Assembly (NCBI RefSeq): GCF_001625215.2
Contig: NC_030383.2
Span: 64,160,949-64,224,948, forward strand
DNA: 64,000 nucleotides
Reading direction: 5' to 3'
Source: Daucus carota subsp. sativus
Taxonomy: Eukaryota > Streptophyta > Magnoliopsida > Apiales > Apiaceae
This document shows positions 25,255-37,000 of the stretch, in pieces. The number at the start of each line of letters is the position of its first letter. The first letter of the stretch is position 1. A program made the position numbers and the translations under genes. Below the pieces are notes generated by a model. It was not told where the DNA came from and made no database searches. It saw nothing but the letters and a program-made list of their open reading frames with translations.

Positions 25255-26119
25255 TAATGATTAGCTATTTGACGTTGTGTGTTTAAAAATAAAATTATTA
25301 AATTCTAGTTGTATAACAGCATTCTAATTTTTACGTGATATTTTTTTATAACCTAATAAAGTCGAACTCATGACCTGAAACAACATGGGGTGAATTTTTA
25401 ATTACATGTTATCTAATTGTGCTCGGTAAAATTTAATGTTTAATTGAATTTGATATTGGTTTCTTCCGGCACTGGTGTTTGATGGAAATGTTATTCTGAG
25501 AGAGAAGATTATATTGGGTTTTTGTGAAATATAGCAATGCTTTTTGGTATTAAATCTCTGTTTTATATTTAAATCACAAATTGTGGTCCAGATCTTTAAT
25601 TATTTTCACACACCTCTAAATTCCAAGCTTCCAAGTTTTCCACAAATTACGGAATGAATGAATCGGTTTGGTGTTACTTAGCGTCTTGTTTGTGGATTTC
25701 CACCTGAATGGGTAAAACAAGAGCTTAAACTTTGAGTCTGGTCATAAAATAATGAGGGTTCTAGAAAGCATGACCTATTCACGTAAGGAATTTTGTGGTC
25801 GGCTTAGGACGGGAAGTGGTGGTATGATATCAGATGTGTACGCGAAATCTACTTGTTACATTTCAACTAACTCTGTTTTCGTTCTTTGGATGCTCATATC
25901 AAACGTATGTAGTCCCCTCCAAATTTAGTGGTTTTTGGAATTTTTATGCAAGTAGTAGTAATCATTTCGGCAAAAAAAAAAAATAATAAATCAGAAATCA
26001 AAATACTTGCATCTGCAATTTGGCTAGAGATCTTCAATTCAACTTGATATTCGTTAAATGCTGATAACTCGAATAAATAAATAGATAAAATTGATATAAA
26101 TTTTGCTTTCTGTATCGTT
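25255..26119. other. Intergenic, no feature recognised
   Basis: AT-rich; no exon, RNA gene or repeat border identified. Confidence 0.5.
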
Positions 26120-26295
26120 TGTTCCAAAAATCAGTGATTAATCACGATTAATCACCGACTAATCCATGTTCCGTAACTCACCGAACTGATTAAATGCCGA
26201 TTAATCACCAATCAATTCCATTAATTGCAATAAATTCTAAATTCATGTTCCGTGACTTTACCGAGTAAGTTCGATTTACATTTTTTACAACATTG
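26120..26295. repeat. Dispersed repeat, GTTCTAAAAATCGG family, copy 2
   Basis: GTTCCAAAAATCAGTGATTAATC at one end and ATTTTTTACAACATTGTC at the other match the repeat at 13,862-14,055. Borders are approximate. Confidence 0.45.
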
Positions 26296-26498
26296 TCCGT
26301 AACTAAACGTCAAATATAAGTTTACAATCCTCTGAAGCAAACCATCCCTATAAAAATCGAAAAAAGCCTACTTCTCACAAAGCACGATGATAATGTTCAA
26401 AATAACTAGAAAAATGACGTCATATACTAGTCAGTAACATTAAAATAATCTAGCGTTTTCAATTTTATGAAAAAAATTAGTTTGTGTCGACAATTGTA

Positions 26499-26664
26499 GT
26501 GTTTTGTTCTTTTAACTCAATAAAATACGACACGAAGGAGCGTTGTTTTTCTTTAATCCCAGCAGAACGCTACACGAAGTAGCGTTCTGTTTTTTTAACT
26601 CTAATAAATGCTAGAAAATATAGCGTTTTTGATATATATCCAAAACGCTGCACGTTTTAGCGTT
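26499..26664. repeat. Degenerate ~40-bp tandem repeat with AGCGTT hairpins
   Basis: Four units of about 37-43 bp, each ending near (A/T)AGC followed by GTT at the next unit start. Unit 2 holds the hairpin CGCTACACGAAGTAGCG. Units share TTTTTAACTC(A)ATAAA and CG(C/A)(T/C)(A/G)CACG. Non-coding, of unknown origin. Confidence 0.45.
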
Positions 26665-27255
26665 AATAAATGAATTTGGAGAATATTTTTCCGGATCATG
26701 ATACTCCGAACAATAATGATAATTATTGTGATAATGAAAGCTAAAATCAGGACTACGGTTATATCATTACCCAGATTATTTGGGCCGACTACTGTAAAAT
26801 TCATATTAGTGCCCGAGACAGGACTCACTGTAGTTCATTTTTGGGCCTTACAATCGATGTGCTTGAAGCACAATCTGAACGCAGCTGAGGGTCAAGTTTG
26901 AAGTTCATATGAGGACTTCAAAAATCAACATAATTTTCTTCAAAATCCAAAAAATTTAGTAGAAATTTGATGAACTATGTTTTCCGGTCTTAGCCGAGCT
27001 CCCAATTTAGAGGGCTATGATTTTAGTTCGGTTATTTCAAAATCACGATCCCTCGTTGTCCATGCATGAAACATTGGTTATACGTCCATGCAAGATGCAA
27101 CCACCGTGTTTAATTATAGTCTGAATACATGCTTCTAAATCCAGTTTTCACATTGTATACGTGCAATCTTCCCATATTACACCCAACAATCTCATCATTT
27201 CTCATAATTCCCACCCCTTTGTGCTCTCTTTTCTCCCTTGAAACAAAATAAACAT
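26665..27255. other. Intergenic, upstream of the AIR12-like gene
   Basis: Probably contains the AIR12-like promoter; no convincing TATA box could be placed. The ORF at 26,698-26,901 has no family features. Confidence 0.4.
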
Positions 27256-27978
27256 ATGGCATTTCTTCAATTTCTCCGCTACTCGATTCTTTTAGTCCAA
27301 ATTTCATTTCCATTCTCGCATTCTCTCATCTGCACTTCACAAAACCTGACAAACAATCACTTCCTCTACAAAAATTGCATCGATCTCCCTACCCTAAACT
27401 CCTACCTCCACTGGTCTTACGAGACCTCGAACTCATTCCTTTCCATTGCATTCCTCTCGTCAACAACGCCTAGTGGCTGGACCTCATGGGCCATCAACCC
27501 CTCCGCTGCTGGAATGATCGGGGCTCAGGCTTTGATCGCATTTAGACGATCCGATGGAACAATGTCTGTCAAGACCTACAATATCAGCTCCTACGAAACA
27601 GTCGTTGAGTCGGACATTTTATTCAATGTCTCGAATTTGTCCGCTGATTATTCTAATGGAATCATGAGAATATTTGCTACACTGGCATTACCAGAGAATA
27701 CGAAGGCGGTGAATCAGCTGTGGCAGGCCGGTGGCTCCGTCGTGGACGGTGAAACACCGGGGAAGCATGACCTGGAGGATGCGAATTTGAATGCTAAGGG
27801 CAAGCTGCAGCTGCTAGATCATGCTAAGACGATTAATTATGCTACAAGCGGTGATGTTAATGGTGACATTGCGAAGCATAGCAGCAATAGTGGCAGTCGC
27901 AGTTTAGAGTTCGTGAGTACGAAAGTTGCAGTCTTCGTAATGCTATACTCTATTTTTGTTGGAATTTTAGATTATTGA
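27256..27978 (+). CDS. AIR12: AIR12-like GPI-anchored DOMON b-type cytochrome
   Basis: A single exon of 240 residues. The start at 27256 (MAFLQFLRYS) is chosen over an in-frame ATG 18 bases upstream because it directly precedes a hydrophobic signal peptide (about 1-24). The DOMON domain spans about 40-165 (LNSYLHWSYETSNSFLSIAF, GWTSWAINP, NQLWQAGG). Met87 and His171 stand at the places of the two haem ligands recalled for AIR12, with the same 84-residue spacing. N-glycosylation sequons include NIS, NVS and NLS. The tail (about 218-240, KVAVFVMLYSIFVGILDY) is a GPI-anchor signal. The protein should sit on the outer plasma membrane and take part in apoplastic ascorbate/quinone redox. The Ser/Gly/Pro-rich linker of Arabidopsis AIR12 is short here. 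Confidence 0.88.
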   Translation: MAFLQFLRYSILLVQISFPFSHSLICTSQNLTNNHFLYKNCIDLPTLNSYLHWSYETSNSFLSIAFLSSTTPSGWTSWAINPSAAGMIGAQALIAFRRSDGTMSVKTYNISSYETVVESDILFNVSNLSADYSNGIMRIFATLALPENTKAVNQLWQAGGSVVDGETPGKHDLEDANLNAKGKLQLLDHAKTINYATSGDVNGDIAKHSSNSGSRSLEFVSTKVAVFVMLYSIFVGILDY

Positions 27979-29796
27979 TCATACGGCATCTACTGTCAAA
28001 TGTAGATATTAGAATTCAAATTTCTTATACTGTTTCATTCTCCATGCAATAATTCGTATTGGTATTTTTATTCAAATTTTCCTATTATTTTTCTTAACAA
28101 ACTTTAAATGACATCTTCCTGCTTCATGGTGTACACTAGTAACTTTTTGTATCCAAGTTACATATGTCAAATACTGCATTATATTATACTCAACATATTG
28201 TTCGGGTAAATCTAAAAATAAAAATGATGTATATATTAAATTGTTTATTTGATTAATTTTAAATATAAATGATTTATTAGTTATAAAAATATAATAATAA
28301 AAATAATTAATTTTTTAAATAATAAGGTTGTAAATTGTAATGGTGGGTGGTTGATGGGGGCCCTTGATGTAAAGCGGGGATACTACGTTTGTTTTAAACG
28401 TTGGTAAGGAGTCGCATGAAGAAATATTGATGTTATGAGCAACTAATTAGATGATGACCTCTATCAAACATCAATCCCCAACTTACAATCACAAATCAAG
28501 TATCCATGTCATCTACTATTTTGTCTAATAATTTTAAATCTTTAATCAGCTAAATTAAAAAGAGGGGTCCTAGCTCATAATTAAGCCTTCTCTCTTTTCA
28601 TTTTCACTTCCAGTTTTTAAGTACAAAGGCTTCTCCTTTTGGTGCATGCCACCAATAATTCATATGCCAGATTGCCTAACTCTTTTTTGTACGACGAACA
28701 ATACTATTTTGCACCCGGAGAAAGCCATCATAATTTTTCCTCAACTTTTTGTAACTCATATCGGAAAAGAGGATGACACTCCAAATCCATTTTAAGACAT
28801 ATTTTAATATAAAATTATAATTATATTATTAATACGGAAATGTCATCAAATCTTGAATTTTTTTTTAAAAACAGAGTACTGTCCGAATGGAAACGGGCCT
28901 TCCAATTCGTGCGTATCGCAAAGAATGTTTCACCAAATATGAATGGTCCACTTTCTTCTTCACGTAATTAATTTAACATAAAAATTAATTGCTAATTTTG
29001 AAAACAACTTGGCAGTCAAGAGCAGCGAAAGATCCATGAAAACAACGGTGACCATCACATCACATTGCAGGTACAATCTTACATAGACATATCTCTCGCT
29101 TCACATTAGTTTAATTTGAATGTACAGAGCAAGAAAGAAGAAAGTGTAATTGACATATGACAAATGTTTTTATTATAACCAACCAAACCTTATAATTTCT
29201 CTTGTTTCTTATCAATTCCACCACTGATTTTAAGACAATAAGAACAACACAGTACTAAAAGCTCCTGTCTGTTGAGTGTTCACGTTACAAAAATGTCCAC
29301 AGCTGGGTCTCAGAATTCGAAACTCTAATCAAAACCGGAACCGGAACCAGTGTCCTATCTTGTACTCATGTTCGATACTCATTTATTTTAATAAAAAGAA
29401 ACCAGGGACAAATTAATAATATATTGAGAAACACTTCCCGAGTTTGATTGCCAGCATTCTTTATTGGATATGCTAGTGAATTATAAAAGGGCTCTTTTAA
29501 TCATATAATAGTAGAAAAATCTGTGAGCGAGCTTTTCATGTTTTCCCTATTATTCTGAGACTCTCTACCAGTTTGCTGGTGGGGGATGAGAATCTAAGCC
29601 AAGTTGAGAACATGCAAACAAAATTTTATAAACAAAAATCCCTAAACCATCCTTTCAAATCATCTCACAAGCCATATTTCACAAACCAAATTAGTATTTG
29701 TGTGAAGGGTAGTTATGTACTTGACTTGATGGAGCAAAGCTCAAGTCTGAAATTGTCTGATATGTGGGTGTCTCAGAAACTGGTGAATCTATCTCT
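27979..29796. other. Intergenic between AIR12-like and STOMAGEN genes
   Basis: AT-rich. The first ~100-150 bp are probable AIR12-like 3' UTR. No exon or repeat with clear borders was recognised; the ORF at 29,573-29,815 has no family features. Confidence 0.45.
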
Positions 29797-29805
29797 TATA
29801 TATGG
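29797..29805 (+). promoter_or_regulatory. Possible TATA box of STOMAGEN
   Basis: TATATATGG lies about 120 bp before the ATG at 29920. The position is compatible with a leader of about 90 bases, but the region is AT-rich and the match could be chance. Confidence 0.35.
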
Positions 29806-29919
29806 TCACTACTAGACCAATAGCACTTGATTTTATCTTCCTCTTTATCACTTACATTCTGTAGAAAGGGTCAATTTTTATCCTGCACACTTATCTCATC
29901 TCAATACCAAAGGCTAAGA

Positions 29920-30780
29920 ATGGCCAACCTTAAACTTCTCCACTTAGTCTTGCTGTGCTTCATCTTAATGTGGTCTGCACAACTTTCGCAAGGTCTTAAT
30001 TTAATTGTGTGTGTGTTTGTGTGTGTGTGTGATTAGAACTAGACCATGTGCAACTAGTTCCGAGCTTCCCTCCTGCATACGGCACTCTCTCAGACTGCAT
30101 ATAAGCTGAGATTTTTGTTTCATTTGTGCATTGAATTGCACTAGAAATGAAATCTCTGTCTATTTCAACTTGTCTCAATTGCTATTTATGAACCATTTTT
30201 TCCTTAAATTTTGTTGAGCGTGTGGGATGTTGATTGTCCTAGCCTTCCTGTGAACTTCTTATCTTTTCATCTTATCCTTATTTTCAAGGAAACGCCAAAT
30301 TTAAGACGGCCTAACACTATATGTATTTATGTTGTTTGAGTCCGTCATCTGAAATGTTTCAATTTTTCGTTCCAGGGGCCAGTCCTCAACGTGTTCTTCG
30401 TGGTTCAGTAGCACCGGAAAATGACTTGCAGGTGAGTGCAATTGCGTAGCTTTTCTCTTGAAGTTTAAGGCCTGCATAAACCTTATCTTATCAGAGTGTG
30501 CTTTGTCATTTTTTCCTCTGTCTTTGTACTCAACGCTTGAATTGTCTCATTGGAATCTTCAGAAATTCATTGTTGTCTTTCTTTATCAAATTTTTAGGTT
30601 CATGACAAAGAGTGGATTCGCAGCAATGCAAGAAGGTTGATGATTGGCTCAGTAGCTCCTACTTGCACTTACAATGAATGCAGAGGATGCAAGTTCAGGT
30701 GCAGAGCTGAGCAAGTTCCAGTGGAAGGCAACGACCCTATGAACAGCGCATATCATTACAAATGTATTTGCCATCGGTAA
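29920..30780 (+). CDS. EPFL9: STOMAGEN/EPFL9, secreted stomatal-density peptide precursor
   Basis: Three exons, 29920-29992, 30376-30431 and 30598-30780, all GT-AG and in frame, give 103 residues; Arabidopsis STOMAGEN is recalled at 102. The N-terminus (MANLKLLHLVLLCFILMWSA) is a signal peptide. A propeptide follows, then a 45-residue mature region starting IGSVAPTCTYNECRGC and ending AYHYKCICHR. Six cysteines (C-x4... CTYNEC, CKFRC, CIC) form the conserved disulphide knot of the EPF family. Identity to STOMAGEN is near-complete in the mature part, with conservative changes such as KFR for RYK, M for I and KCI for RCV. The peptide is secreted from mesophyll and competes with EPF1/EPF2 for TMM/ERECTA receptors, raising stomatal density. 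The exons are short and easily missed by ORF-based prediction. Confidence 0.95.
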
Positions 30781-33018
30781 TCATCATTTGTCTGCGGCAT
30801 TGTGCTTGTGGAATGTAAGTTTAGTTGAGAAATTTCGACCAGCCAGAATCCGGAAAAAATGTCTTGTCTATTTGTCTATGTCTAAGGTTAGCTGAAGTAC
30901 TAAATCTTTCCGTCAACTTGGATTGTATTAACATTCTGAAATGTATGAAAATTTTGGTCCGGAGAGTTTATGAATTTGTATCCTTTTCTTCATCTGCTAT
31001 AAAAAAACATTGTTTTCCTGCTATGTTCAGTGAAAAAAGTACCATTTACTGCAAGTTCCGAATAGAATGTGACTAAATTTCTAGAAACTAACAGTTACAT
31101 CAGTTTGCAAATGCCATATGAGGAATGAATGGCATTGGAAAAGAGCAAAGTTGAAGCATTGCTCAGTAAGAATGTTGTCTGGGGACCTGGTGTTCACCTA
31201 GTGAACACTGTACTTTATTTTTCCTGTCGAGCCAAATTTAAATTGCAAGAAAGTAGAAAAAAACAGAAGAAAAGGTCCGAAATTTAATTTCTGGGCATGG
31301 AAATTTAGAATTGCAAGTTGCAGATGGAGAAATGGTCCCAGATTTTATGTATATAAGTCACCAATGAGTCACATGGATGTTTTTATTAAAAATCCAGTAT
31401 TTGCAAAAGGTGGCAGACTCACAGTGTCTTTTACTATTAACTAGGAGAGGTACCCGTTTCATATGGTCCACCAAACAAAATTTTATTGTTCTCTTTGATT
31501 AAATGTTTTTACAATTTTTGGCCAAGAACAATAATTCAAACTTTACTGTTGAACAGTCCAGGAAAGCTTTGTGTGGTGTTTTTATTTCTTTAAATTTTAA
31601 CTTGATGACATATTTACAAACACAAGAAGTCATGACAGTTGTTGTTTCAGTTGTCATGGTATTCTTTGGATTAGTTTCAAGTACCTAGTGTCTTTAATCA
31701 TGATAAATTCTTAACTGAAAAATCTCCATGACATAACTTAAATACAAAATATAGAGATTTTGAAGAAAAATTGACACTTCAACAGGTCATATAACTCTTG
31801 AGATTTTTTTTACATTAATAACACTTCAAGGGGTAATAAATTCAAAGAAATAAAAACACCACACATGAATATGTCTAAGGTTTTGACATGTACGTGGAAT
31901 CTTCCCCTGGTTTGAATTTACATAACACTGATAAGCAGTTGCAATGTACCCTGGTTTTGATTAAACTGTTTGGATTAATGTATCTGCCCCTGATTTGAAT
32001 TTGCATAACACTGATTAGCAGTTGCATTGTACTTGGGTTTTAATTAAACTGTTTGGATCAATATCAAGGCATTTTTCTGATAATGAACATACTCAGTCAC
32101 TGGCACACTCATTTCGCAGCTTGCTTTGATATTACTGTTGATGTCTATGCTGTAGCGGTTCTAACTTCTACACACCTTAACTGATTTAGTTGCTTAATTA
32201 GGCATACGTTATTGCCAGACTATTTATTTTCATGAATTTGTGTACCTCTTCTTTGGCTTTTGCCTGATGCCCTCCGTCACAGTAAGTGTGTTGTCATGAA
32301 CTTTTACATAACATGAATATGATCTATCTTTCTTTACAATTCAACTAATAGAACCATGTGATCTTTCTTTACTCTTCAAAGAAACAATTTTTTGTGTTAG
32401 CAAAGCATAGATATAAATTTTATTAGCTCATAAAATCAAAGAAAAACTTATTCATACATTGAAACTTCTGATATACCTTCATATCTATTGACTGATTCTG
32501 TAATCTGTTTCTACAAGAAATGTTGATTCATGCAATTAAGTATAGTTTTTGTCGATTCACAAATGAGTTCTGCAATCAGACACTCAGAGAGAAGCTAAAG
32601 ATATAGTAAGCTATGAAATTCGTTCTAATATTAGCTATGCGTTTCTGTAGACAAAAGAATGGATTATAATAGGTTAATGCACTTGTGCTTTCAGAATATA
32701 ACGGCGTTATATCAGTATTCGAGATATGTATCTTGAATCGTACTCCTCTAAATTAAGGCGTGAAATAAAGGATTCAGATTATATGTACTGATAAAATATG
32801 TGGTCCTCATGAAATGCCCCAGTTTATAATTTATGCCTGATTATTAAAAGCCTCAATTATACACAGTACTAATGAAAAGACTAAAGCAATCTTATTGATC
32901 ATGATCCTCACAACTCTAAAGATGCATAAAGGAAAATTTTGATTCTTAATAATCATAACTATCATTGATGTTATAATGAATGTCATCATTAGCGCCACAG
33001 CTGATTCGAGATGAACAT
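30781..33018. other. Intergenic between STOMAGEN and the small basic gene
   Basis: The first ~150 bp are probable STOMAGEN 3' UTR. The only structure recognised is the 83-bp tandem duplication at 31,904-32,069. No exons found. Confidence 0.45.
31904..32069. repeat. Tandem duplication, two units of about 83 bp
   Basis: CCCCTG(G/A)TTTGAATTT(A/G)CATAACACTGAT is repeated from 31904 and from 31987, and similarity continues through GATTAAACTGTTTGGAT(T/C)AAT. The units differ by scattered substitutions. Confidence 0.65.
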
Positions 33019-33026
33019 TATATAAA
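33019..33026 (+). promoter_or_regulatory. TATA box of the small basic-protein gene
   Basis: TATATAAA lies 60-67 bp upstream of the ATG at 33086, a standard plant core-promoter spacing. This supports the short ORF as a real gene. Confidence 0.5.
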
Positions 33027-33085
33027 GAGTATTATTCAAGAGCTAAGCATAAGCAAAAACACAAACAGTGGTAGCAAGTGTTACA

Positions 33086-33373
33086 ATGGTAAAGAACAAT
33101 ATTCTGACAGTCTCTCTGCTTTCCAACACCAATGTGGTGGTTGGATGGTATCCACTACGTCGAAGAGTGAGGAGGCGAAGAATAGGCAGCATTAGACTGG
33201 GGAATAAGCGCGGGTTTTGGTTTGGAGCACGACGAGTAGTGCAACTGAGAGTGGTGTATTCGTCGCAGATGTTTAAGAAAATAATTGCAGCAATGTCGTT
33301 GAATGGGAGACTAGTTGAAGCTTGTTATGATTCTCTAGTCTTCTTTCGTCCTCAGTTGTTTCCTCTTTGCTGA
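33086..33373 (+). CDS. Small basic plant protein ending in RPQLFPLC, function unknown
   Basis: A single-exon frame of 95 residues from ATG 33086 (MVKNNILTVSLLSN). An arginine-rich segment (RRRVRRRRIGSIRLGNKRG) at about 31-49 is followed by an amphipathic region (MFKKIIAAMSLNGRLVEACY) and the C-terminus FFRPQLFPLC. The RPQLFPLC tail after a 'GR(L)xEAYY'-like segment is a pattern I associate with small uncharacterised plant proteins of 80-110 residues, but I recall no function. A TATA box upstream supports expression. Its basic patch could direct it to the nucleus or to nucleic acid; that is inference only. Confidence 0.6.
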   Translation: MVKNNILTVSLLSNTNVVVGWYPLRRRVRRRRIGSIRLGNKRGFWFGARRVVQLRVVYSSQMFKKIIAAMSLNGRLVEACYDSLVFFRPQLFPLC

Positions 33374-34096
33374 TGATTGTAAACAAGATGTACTGGTTGT
33401 AAGTTGTAAGAACTAATGAAAATATATGTGTTTCTAGACTTGTTTTCTATGGTCCCTCCTTGTTGTGCATCAAGAATGCATTCAACATGGTGTTTTAAAT
33501 TTTGATGTGCAGGTGTGCATTCGGACTCAAAAAATTTTATTCACTTAGAGATTGGGAAAAATAATATGTATTTAACAAAAATATGCATTTATCGAGATTA
33601 TGTGACAGATCCGAGTAACCGAAATATTGATAACATTAAGAAAATTATTAACAGAGACAAGATGTTTTTATATATTATATTAATGATTAAAAACAGTATT
33701 AATATATAAATAATATTTAGTGTGATATCAGTTCACATTTTTTTAATACATCAATTTTTTATTTTTATGCACATGCTTTCTTTTCATGATTTCATTTTTT
33801 TTGACTGAATTTTCATGATTTCATTGATATCAAATTAATTAAAAGTAAAATAACATAAAGAGAGAGAGGGGGATAGACGACAGCAACATACAAAAATCAA
33901 AACTTTAAGCAAGAAATTAGAAAACCCGGCCGGCGCCAAAAATTACCCCCTACATCGAGAGAGAGCGAGAGAGAGCGAGAGAGAGAGAGAGAGAGGTGGA
34001 GAGAGAGAGAGAGAGGGCTTTGATCCGAAAAGTGATGATAATTTGGATCTGGGTAGTTAAAGAAAGGTGTAGTCTTTAAGTGAGCAAGAAGAAAAG
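33374..34096. other. Intergenic and AUG3 leader
   Basis: The first ~100 bp (AATGAAAATATATG) are probable 3' UTR of the small gene. Mostly AT-rich, then the GA-repeat leader of AUG3 (33,957-34,016). Confidence 0.5.
33957..34016 (+). repeat. GA microsatellite in the AUG3 leader
   Basis: A near-continuous (GA)n run, with GAGAGAGC interruptions, ends about 80 bp before the AUG3 ATG. GA repeats in plant leaders are bound by BBR/BPC factors, so a role in AUG3 transcription is possible but not shown. Confidence 0.7.
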
Positions 34097-37000
34097 ATGA
34101 GTGGAGCTAGATTGTGTAGATTGTTGAGTGAACTGGGCTACCAAGAAGACTCAAAAGGAGGTGTAGTTGACCCAGATAGTCTTGAATGGCCTTTTCAGTA
34201 TGATGAAGCTCGTCCAATTCTTGATTGGCTTTGCTCTAGTCTTCGCCCTTCTAATGTTCTTTCCCCTTCTGAGCTCAATCAGTAAGCTTTCTCCTCTATT
34301 CTTTGATCTTGGTGTTTGTTTTTTGTGGATTTGTGAATTGGGTTTTGTTTGGTTTGTTCGATTTGTGAGGTTTGATTGGTGATTGTTTTTTCGAGTTGTG
34401 GTTTGAGGGCGGATTAGGTTTGGGGTTTAAAATGTGCTAAAAATGGAATCTTGAGTGAGTGATGGTCAATGTGGTGTGCTTTGGTTTCTGTTGTACTGTA
34501 TTGTACCTGCACATATAGAAAGGGGCTTATGCAACAATGTGCATTGTGAAATTGTGTTTTGGTTGCCTGAGCTACTAGATATGCAATGAAAATTTAATTA
34601 TATTGGGGGTGGGAGTACATATATAGTAAATTTAATTATGTTTTCGTGTGGTAGGAAGATTATATACAATCAGAGTTGCAATAGCTTAATAGTTGATAGT
34701 AGTTACCTTTTCATGTCATGAACAAGCATCTAGTCATTGCCTATTGTGCACTGAGTTTTCTGTATTTATTTTCATTTACTTTTTCTCATTGTGCATATGA
34801 GTTTGTTAGAATTCATTGCTTAGCCGTTAAGTGATTGCCTTTCTGATACTTAATACATTTCTTCTCTTTGCTTTCAGATATGAGCAATTTTTACAACAAG
34901 GGAAAATGCTGGAGGTATTATCAATTGGCTCCCCCCTCCCCTCTTAAAAACACACATACACATGAAATCTCCTCACATTTCTACTGAGTTTGGATGCTCA
35001 TATGACTTGGGAGAATATATTCGTGGAAAAATTGTTGAATGTTACAGAAATTAGGATTAGTCTGTGCATGAAGCAGCTTGTAAGCATTATGTCAAAATCC
35101 ATACATCTTCTAAATATCTTTCCCTTATCGGGAGTATTTATGATAACCCTGCATTTTCCATGTGAGATAATGTATCCTTCAGTCCTTGTTCCACTTTAGA
35201 TTTAGTAAATATAAGTATCTGATACTATGATACCTTATATCTATATATATCATAGTCAGACTTGAAATAAATTTTGGCCAAATTCGATCTTTCTCGCTCC
35301 TGAATCTGATTTAGGCGGTGGGCCTCGCATTAGGATTTAGGCTTGACCATCTGAATTGCGTGTCATGTAGTGGAATCCATTCTTCTGTACATCTGGTGAT
35401 AAGAAGCAATCTCATATCCAGTTCCTTCATTTAGAATAGTTATTCCCTTCTTTATTTGCTCATTACTTTTTACAATTAATTTCAGTTAGGAAGAAGTTTT
35501 TCTCATTTTTGGATGTATTTACATAACAGGGGGAAGACCTAGATTTTGCTTATGAAAGCATTGCAGCCTTTTCGACAAGGAGAGACAATCAGGAGGCTGT
35601 TTTCGGAGCTGAAGAAGGTGTGAAAGACATAAGGTAACTGGTCACTCTTATCAACTTGTCTTGTTCTGCCTGTTCATATAAGTTCAGGAGATACAACAGA
35701 GTGCATTTAATCGGAATAGTTCAAACCAATAGCTACTTTTGATGAAATCAGAACTCAAACTAATGAAGTCTCGCTGCAAGAGCGGTATATTTATGTAGAC
35801 TCTATTTCCCTTTAAATCTTTCAGTGGATGATGTGCGCCCCTTAGAATCAGCCTTTCTTTTCTTGTTGTATGTTACAAGTTGCACAATATGTTCTTTAAT
35901 TCATGTAACCTAGATTCACTGTATACACTAATGACTAATATCTCTAATTTGATACCTTTGTATAGGAGTTACGACTCTTTCAAGGAGCTTTCGAAGATAC
36001 ATTTAGCAGATATTTACTCCATACACTTGTCACTTATTTCAGTATACTGTTGGCTAGTCTGTAAAATAATCTAGTTCCACCATGGCATCTTCATCCATCT
36101 TAATATATCTTACAAGATTTTAGAATGTTAAAATCCCAATCACAAACCAATTTTTCTACACATATTCACACTTATATTTTCAAGCTCTAACCCCTTCTTA
36201 AGTTCTTATTTTCTTATAATTTTGCAAAACCCGCAATGCCTCATATTTCCTACATCCTATATTATTTGTCTAAATTGCACTTTTTAATATATCTCTACTT
36301 TTTCTTATATGCATAACAAGTATTTCTCTCTATCTTTAGATATTAGGTAATATATTTAAAGCATTCTTAAATGCAGATGCTTATTTATTTGTGTCCTTTG
36401 GTTTACTTATTGATGAGATGTATGGTACAGGGACGCTACATCTGCGCTTAAAGCTGAAGCGCTGGATTTGCAGAGACAACTGAAGCATCTGCAATCTCAA
36501 TATGATATGCTCTCTGGGCAGGCCTCAACTTTAATACAAGGAAGAAGGGCACGGGTGGCAGCTACGTCTACTGTAAATGGACAACTAACTAACATTGATG
36601 ACAGCCTTTCAGCAAGAAATTTGGAGGTAACATGTTGTCATATTATACTATATGCAAATATAATTTTCTCCCGTCTTCTGTCCGGGAAACTCATCCTTTT
36701 TATTTTATGTGGAACATGTATCTCCATTATTTCTGTTTATTGAAGTGGGGAACTTAGGAATTAGGAAGTTGGATACATGTGGACCATATCTGCTATTAAG
36801 CTGGATTCATTAAATAGCAAACACTGACACAAATATAAGAGAAACCTCCAGATTGTAGCTAATTAATTTTTTATCCACTTCGCATATTTAATCTAATAAC
36901 TGATTGTAATATAAATAAAATTAATACTATACATGTGGAATGCATGAGTAAATACATACATATCATATCTTACTAGATTAAACTTTTGCAATCATATAGA

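Noticed and set aside
26698..26901. 67-codon ORF upstream of the AIR12-like gene
   Set aside because: Low-complexity Ile-rich start and no homology recognised; overlaps an opposite ORF of similar length.
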